Of a DNA stretch of 64,000 nt, positions 58,740 to 64,000 are shown one piece after another. Numbering within the stretch: position 1 is the first letter of the stretch; each line of letters starts with the position of its first letter. Position numbers and translations under genes: made by a program. Source of the stretch: Petunia secreta (Eukaryota > Streptophyta > Magnoliopsida > Solanales > Solanaceae). The notes under the pieces were generated by a model that ran no database searches, was not told the DNA's origin, and was given only the letters and a program-made list of their open reading frames with translations. The stretch is from NCBI GenBank assembly GCA_029990175.1, contig JARKIP010000011.1:8618001-8682000 (forward strand), given 5' to 3'.

Positions 58740-59308
58740 CTCAAATTAGTGTTAGGCACAATATTGGCAAAAGAACCAATTAGCGTGAACCCAAGTCTTG
58801 AACCAACCTTCTTAGCTATCATCAAGAAATACGGAGACATTACAAAGGATTGTCCAGTGTCCACTGGAGTCTAGGTTACATGCTGACTTCGGTTGTAGAA
58901 GTTATATGTAACGTTGTCCAAGAACTCCAAAAAAAACATTTGACTGAAGTTGATTGTAATATCTTGAACTCCTATTACTTAGTAGTCAGGGATGCTGAGA
59001 AAATGAAGATTAATGTTAACTTGTTACGAGCTCGACTTGATGAGATTAAAGATGTAGTAAAATCAATTGTTGATGCAAAAGATCTCAATGATGAAAAGAA
59101 CAGGATTGCAGAACAGATTGAAAATAAGAAAGAGGATCTGGAAGCAATGAAAGTTGAATTGGAGAAACTCAAATCTGAAATTGGAAGAAAGGAAAATCTG
59201 CTTGACATGGATACACTGAAGACTGAAGGGTTGATCGGCACGATTAATGATCGGGCCCCCAGAATACAGCGGTACCAAAACATGGTGTTGATGGAGGAAT
59301 TTCAATAG
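58740..59308 (+). pseudogene. Coiled-coil protein gene fragment
   Basis: An upstream frame reads EPTFLAIIKKYGDITKDC (near 58800-58850), then a TAG. The main frame from the ATG at 58880 (MLTSVVEVICNVVQELQKK) runs 142 codons to TAG 59306. The C-terminal two thirds is a heptad-like coiled coil (residues about 30-125, rich in E, K, L and I). The pattern KKYGDI followed by VVEVICxVVQxLQ and a DAE segment resembles a family of plant coiled-coil proteins annotated near MATH/PEARLI-4-like groups, but I am not certain of the name. One base change or indel separates the two frames, so this looks like a truncated or recently broken copy. Partners and function are unknown. Confidence 0.5.
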
Positions 59309-61023
59309 TTTTACCGTGTCTAGATATTCTATCCTCCTCTTAGTCCAGCTGCTGATTTTTAGGATAGATTTTTCCTATGGTTCATTGTTACTTACCTGCC
59401 GCTTCATTTGATCTGGCACAAAGCTGTGGTTGAATTTTACTTACTCTTTGTGCAGATCTAGTTCTCACATCTCATTAGTTGGTGGGAGATTTTTGTACAT
59501 GATATAGTAAAATGTTTGAGCGGAAGATTTGACAATTGTTGTTGCCCCACGTGCTTGCAAATTGGAAACCAGCTTTCTTTTCTAAGATGACTTGATAAGG
59601 AGAGTTAGTATAAACCAGAGTTTGTTTTCTGATCACTAACTTCTATCTATGGAAATTATTAGGCATGGAGAAAATTTTCATTCGTCTAAGACATGATTGA
59701 TGCGAATAAGTTGTGTAATGTTTTAAAAGTAGCTAATACTTGTGCAGTTTAATATGTGACACAACCCAAGCAAGCAAATATTACCAATTTTCAGTAGTAC
59801 TACCATTGCCAATCATTCACGCTAATAATGAAGTAATTTCTCAAGACTTTAATCTAAATGAATGATCATCCCAAAATTGGAGAAACATGGTTAGTGATGA
59901 TGTATATAGCCGATCCCAACTTGCTTGAGATCCAGCTGTTGTAAATGATCATCCCAAATGACTAAATAGAGGATGAGATCTAGCAAGAAAGATATCCGTA
60001 TTCAAGTGCGAAATATCATAGAACTTTGTGCTTCAGGTATTACATATCTTTCGAGCAGGAAGGAAGAAAAGAAGCTTTCATCTTCTTCAGCACTTGAAAG
60101 TGTACTGATTTAGATCTTGGAGCCTTCATACTTATGTCTTTGTAGCATTTCCCATCCACCTGATGTCAAATACTTTTGATTTAGCAAAAGACCTGGAATA
60201 GTGGATATGCTGCTATCGCAAAGAAGTTTAAATATGCAAGAAGACGAGTGCGACTAAACCATATCTTTACCATAGGAAGACAGCAAATCACAAAACTGAT
60301 CTGGAATTTTTCAAAGAAAGCCAAACCACATGCCTCTGCTGTCTCCCAGGTCGCAACTTTCAGGTAGGTATTGTGTTGTCCCTTAATATTTGTATGCTGA
60401 GACTCAGACATTGACCTATATATATTTAAATGACTTGATCTTGATAAAACCTTTAATATTCCAGACCTGTGGCAGATCATCCATGTGCAGGAAAAAAAAG
60501 TTGAGTCACTGCATTAATTAGATAGGCCTTTCTTTGGTGGAAGAGGCAGGGTATCAATATGAAAAATTGAGTGGCTATGTAATGTAATGTAACTGATGGT
60601 AGGAGACATAGCACAGACATTGGCTAAAACGTATTTCGGGGTGGCCTATTATAAACTGTATGAAATAAAATATAAGTGTACCAGTTCCATTTATGAATGC
60701 AGAGTTGTCATTATTCTTTTTGTCTCCAACAAGATGATCACTGATAAAGATACTAACCTTACAGCTTTACATGCACCGATTAAATTGCATAACCCGATCG
60801 TGGGGCAATCAAATCATTTAAAAGTATAGAATAGGTGCATTGATGGTGGGAGGAGGCATCGCCTAGAATAGCTAATTGGCTGTTAGATCTAGATCAAAGT
60901 CAAGTCCTATTCCCTACCTCCCCTGTTCTATATATATGAAACAAATGCCAGAAGAAGGAGCAGAACTTGAAAACATAGAATTTGCCTTCCAATAGTCTTC
61001 TAAACTTCAACAAGAAAACATAA
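59309..61023. other. Intergenic region upstream of the DUF241-like frame
   Basis: No supported gene. The first ~200 bases may be the 3' UTR of the coiled-coil gene. Near 59900-59945 is ATAGCCGATCCCAACTTGCTTGAGAT..AGCTGTTGTA, resembling the 3' end of a common Solanaceae SINE/RTE-type retroposon. The call is weak. Confidence 0.5.
60929..60937 (+). promoter_or_regulatory. TATA box upstream of DUF241-like frame
   Basis: TATATATAT, 87 bases before the ATG at 61024, a normal plant promoter distance, with pyrimidine-rich sequence just upstream. Confidence 0.4.
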
Positions 61024-61929
61024 ATGGCTCCCTCACCTTTGAGATCAAAAATCACCAGGAAGCATGCTCGTTCTAGCAGCTTTCCTTCCACATCTCACCC
61101 TATTGTTTCTCAATTCGATGAACACTTGTCTAGAGTAAAATCATCTTCAGAGGCTACCTGTTCCTCCCTCTCATCATTCACCTGCCAGATAGGTGATCTT
61201 GAAAACTTATTTGACTATATGGAAGTTTTGCTTTAACTACCACACGAAGCAATTTCACAAGATGGTGATGAATTATACTACCTCAAGCTCTTGGATGTTT
61301 GTGCCGCCATCAACAATCTCTTGTCAAATGAAAAGAAATATAGACAAGACCTTCTTTCATCTCTTCGTAATGCAAGCAAAAAAGTGGGGGTAGGAGAAGC
61401 TGCACAGTCACCTCCCATATTTGATTACTATATCGGGGTTGTATAAGAAGAAGTTGCTCACTTTAATTCGGATCCGAGTAGTACTGAAGGGTTAGAACAA
61501 TCAACAAATCGTAGCACCAATGAAAGTGAAGAATTGAACATCGATCTAGACAACAAAACATGTTCTTGTAGAGAGCTTGACTTGGAAAAAGTACCCTGTA
61601 AACATGCTATGGCAGCGATAAGGCTTCAGTTTGGAGATGACGTTGGAATGAAAATTTATGATTATGTGTCTCTGTATTATTCAACATGGGCATACAGGCA
61701 TGCATATGAAAGAGTTTTCCACCCACTACCTTCTGAAGAATCATGGGAGGTTCCTCCAGAGGTGTCACAGAGTATATCTTGTCTGTTTGTGCCATGCTTA
61801 CGTGAAAGAAAGAAGACAATGTGAATGCCTTCAGCTATGGAACTGGGTTCAAAAAGAAAAAATAAGTGCTCCATATGTAAAAGTATTGGCCACAAGAAAA
61901 CTACATGTCCTGCTAGACAAGGATCTACC
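61024..61929 (+). pseudogene. DUF241-like N-terminus in frame with MULE-type SWIM/CCHC C-terminus
   Basis: A single frame from the ATG at 61024 to TGA near 61938 is interrupted by TAA (61234), TAA (61447) and TGA (61822), each one C-to-T change from CAA or CGA. Residues 1-135 (ARSSSFPSTSHPIVSQFDEH, LENLFDYMEVLL, LKLLDVCAAINNLL) resemble the DUF241 plant family. From about codon 170, LDNKTCSCRELDLEKVPCKH is a SWIM zinc finger (CXCX(n)CXH), followed by YYSTWAYRHAYERVFHPLPSEESWEVP. After the TGA comes a CCHC knuckle CSICKSIGHKKTTC: the usual C-terminus of Mutator-like transposases. The transposase catalytic core is absent. It could be a MULE remnant fused to a host exon, or two unrelated remnants that happen to share a frame. 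Confidence 0.65.
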
Positions 61930-61939
61930 TTATGATATG

Positions 61940-62559
61940 TACTTGTAACATTTTATAAATCGGATGTTGTATGTATATTTGGTACTTAATATGTGCTATG
62001 TTTTTTTGTACGAATATTTGGTACTTAATTCCCGTTTTATGTGTTTTATCATATGGTTGTTGCTCAGATAACACTTCTCTATTATAGATATGGCATGTAG
62101 GTACTTGTTTAAACAACAAGATTTTGTTTAAATAAAAATAAAATCTGGTTGTTTAGCATACATAATTAATACAAAAGAACCCTCCATCTTGTGAACTGTA
62201 ATAAACAACCATATATTGTTTAAAAAATAATTCTTTAGCATAAGCAAAAGATACTTTAAAAAAAAAAAACCATTGGTTGCTTATTTAAGAACCACCTATC
62301 ATATGAACTATAATAAACAATCAGATGATGTTTAAACAGAGCAAGGTTGTTTCTCATAAACTATAGATATTTTCTTAAATAACTGTTGGTTGCTTACAAA
62401 AGAATCCTCACCTCCTTTTGGATATTGTAAACTGTTGATTGTTTAAACAAATTCTGTTTGTTTTTACTAAGCTATTGGATGTTGTTTAAACAACAAAAAC
62501 TTGTTTATGTAAATTTATGATTAATTATTTATACACTTCACCCAATTGATGTTTAATAA
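61940..62559. other. AT-rich sequence with recurring GTTTAAACAA motifs
   Basis: No ORF. TTGTTTAAACAA-like palindromes and (A/G)AACAACCA segments recur loosely between 62110 and 62520. It may be the terminal region of the MULE-like element. Confidence 0.4.
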
Positions 62560-63195
62560 CCAATTATTTCGTTATACTACTAACTGATCAACTACTTATT
62601 GATCTAATTCTAACTGTATAACGGCTTATTGATCTATTGTTATTAATTTAATATTGTTTAACTCTACAGATACTTAAACCTTAAGTTAATGAGTTGATTG
62701 CAATTAAACATCAATTGAGTAGTTATACTAATTGAACAACTACTTATTGATCTAATTCTAATTGTATAATAACTTATTGATCTATTGTTAATTTAACATT
62801 GTTTGGGTAACTCGACTGATACTTACAGTTTAACTTAATGAGTTCACTGCGATTGAACACCAATTGAGTCGTTATAATACTAATTGAGCAACTACTTATT
62901 GACCTAATTATAATTGTATAATGACTTATCGATGTATTATTGTTAATTTAACATTATTTGGGTAACTCGACAGATACTTAAACCTTAACATAATGATTTG
63001 ATTGCAATTGACCATCAATTGAGTCGTTATACTAATAAGAGAACAACCACTTATTGATCTAATTCTAATTGTATCACAACTTATTGATGTATTGTTGTTA
63101 ATTTAATATTGTTTAGATAACTCGATAGATACTTAAACTTAACTTAATGAGTTGATTGCAATTGAGCACCAATTGAGTCGCTATAATACTAATTT
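62560..63195. repeat. ~150 bp tandem repeat, about four copies
   Basis: The anchor AACTACTTATTGATCTAATTC occurs at 62590, 62738, 62890 and (as AACCACTTATTGATC) 63045, giving periods of 148, 152 and 155. Other shared blocks are ACTCGA(C/T)(A/T)GATACTTA, TAATGAGTT and CACCAATTGAGTCG. The copies differ at many sites. Confidence 0.85.
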
Positions 63196-63865
63196 AATAA
63201 TAATTAGTTCTTGACATTAATATGCAAGCACTGAACACAACTAAATACCTCACATCACACATGACACATAGTTCACTCAAGACGATTCCATTCCAACTCT
63301 CAGTTTAAGCAAACGAGGTGCAACTTTTAAAATCAAGCAATAAAGAACAATGGTTCACACGAGAATCAAGTAGTTGAACTTAAGCGTCTCAAGAAGGTCA
63401 TTCAAATTTTTCTAGGCATGCATCACAATTTTAAGACCAAAAGAGATAAGCAAATAGCAAATGCTCAAGTCCAAATTCCCCGGTATTAAACAAACCAAAG
63501 GCACCTAGCATTCTATCATTTTTCCTAAAATATGCTACTAACTAATACTATACTACTCCTAAAAATAAAAATAAAAGATTACCCGATTTCAAAGGTCTAC
63601 CCATGTAAGAGAACTGGGGCCATAAGAAAAACTACGGGCCAGATGACATGTACCACTAACAAAAACTAAAAAGAAAATCTTTTTGAAATTTTTCATTAGT
63701 TTTCTAATTTTTTTTATTTTTTATATAAAGAAACAAATAAAAATAAAGTCAAGTGACAAAAATAAAAATTGCTAAAAAGAAATTCCCAATGGTATAATCA
63801 TCCATACCCTAAAAAAGAACGGAAGTTCCCCTACCCCATACTTAAAACCAAGCACTGTCCTTAGT
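63196..63865. other. Unassigned, possibly Gypsy non-coding sequence
   Basis: No ORF. The minus strand of 63800-63850 (TATGGGGTAGGGGAACTTCC) resembles the purine-rich 3' non-coding part of Athila-like elements, but there is no coding sequence to confirm it. Confidence 0.3.
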
Positions 63866-64000
63866 GCGAATAAGTAATTAATATTACAAGTGGGTAAGAG
63901 AAACTCCCTGAAAGCCAAATGGCCTAGCCCTTGGAACTAGCATCCTCGCGAATAAGTAATTAATATTACAAGCGGGTAAGAGAAACTCCCTGAAAGCCAA
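63866..64000. repeat. 82 bp tandem repeat at the right edge
   Basis: GCGAATAAGTAATTAATATT and the following bases through CTCCCTGAAAGCCAA recur at 63866 and 63948 with one difference (AAGTGGG/AAGCGGG). The second copy is cut by the window end, so more copies may follow. Confidence 0.9.

Noticed and set aside
59900..59945. Solanaceae SINE/RTE 3' end
   Set aside because: Only a short degenerate match to a remembered motif; too weak to list as an element.
60181..60480. 99-codon minus-strand ORF
   Set aside because: No recognisable motif, no promoter context and unusual composition; likely chance.
62560..63195. CRISPR-like array
   Set aside because: The repeats are long, diverged and contiguous without unique spacers, and the context is plant nuclear DNA.

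Overview
This window is repeat-dense plant nuclear DNA. Almost every coding stretch belongs to a decayed transposable element: tRNA-primed LTR retrotransposons, L1-type LINEs with a DUF4283-like ORF1 domain, a PIF/Harbinger transposon, Mutator-like remains and MITEs. The families, codon style and AT-rich spacers suggest a eudicot, most likely Solanaceae. That assignment is an inference from remembered families and was not searched. I found no rRNA, tRNA or CRISPR array and no intact host gene.

Layout. 1-1572: the 5' end of a minus-strand Athila-like Gypsy element (gag start, tRNA-Asp-type primer site, 1.0 kb LTR), inserted into a plus-strand Athila-like gag/protease fragment (1574-2466). About 2655-19782: a very large plus-strand Ogre/Tat-type Gypsy element with ~3 kb LTRs. 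It carries two divergent tandem ORF1-like genes, gag-protease, a probable intron, RT/RNase H/second RNase H/integrase, a 3' minisatellite zone and a polypurine tract. It is riddled with stops, lacks part of RT, and a MITE splits its integrase. 19783-25170: a minus-strand chromovirus-like Gypsy element interrupts the Ogre 3' LTR; its own 5' end is missing. 25780-43111: a head-to-tail triplication of a ~5.78 kb unit, each copy holding one L1-type LINE and its 3' flank. 43124-43344: a second copy of the MITE family found in the Ogre integrase. 45457-53422: a hAT-like MITE split by a young minus-strand Copia element whose LTRs differ at only a handful of positions. 53801-58321: a degraded PIF/Harbinger element. 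58740-59308: a coiled-coil gene fragment. 61024-61929: one reading frame joining a DUF241-type N-terminus to a MULE-type SWIM plus CCHC C-terminus, with three in-frame stops. 62560-63195: a ~150 bp tandem repeat. 63866-64000: an 82 bp tandem repeat running off the edge.

How it fits together. The genes do not form a pathway. The window records nested insertions, deletions and duplications. Relative age can be read directly: the Ogre LTRs differ at roughly 9% of compared positions, the LINE units at about 1%, and the Copia LTRs at well under 1%. Several stops are explained by C-to-T changes of CAA, CAG or CGA, as expected for methylated silent repeats.

Most worth a second look: the LINE triplication with its microhomology junction and readable lesion history; the paired ORF1 paralogues in the Ogre-type element; the 11-base polypurine-tract copy stuck to the outer end of the Copia 5' LTR with no target duplication; and the DUF241-SWIM fused frame.
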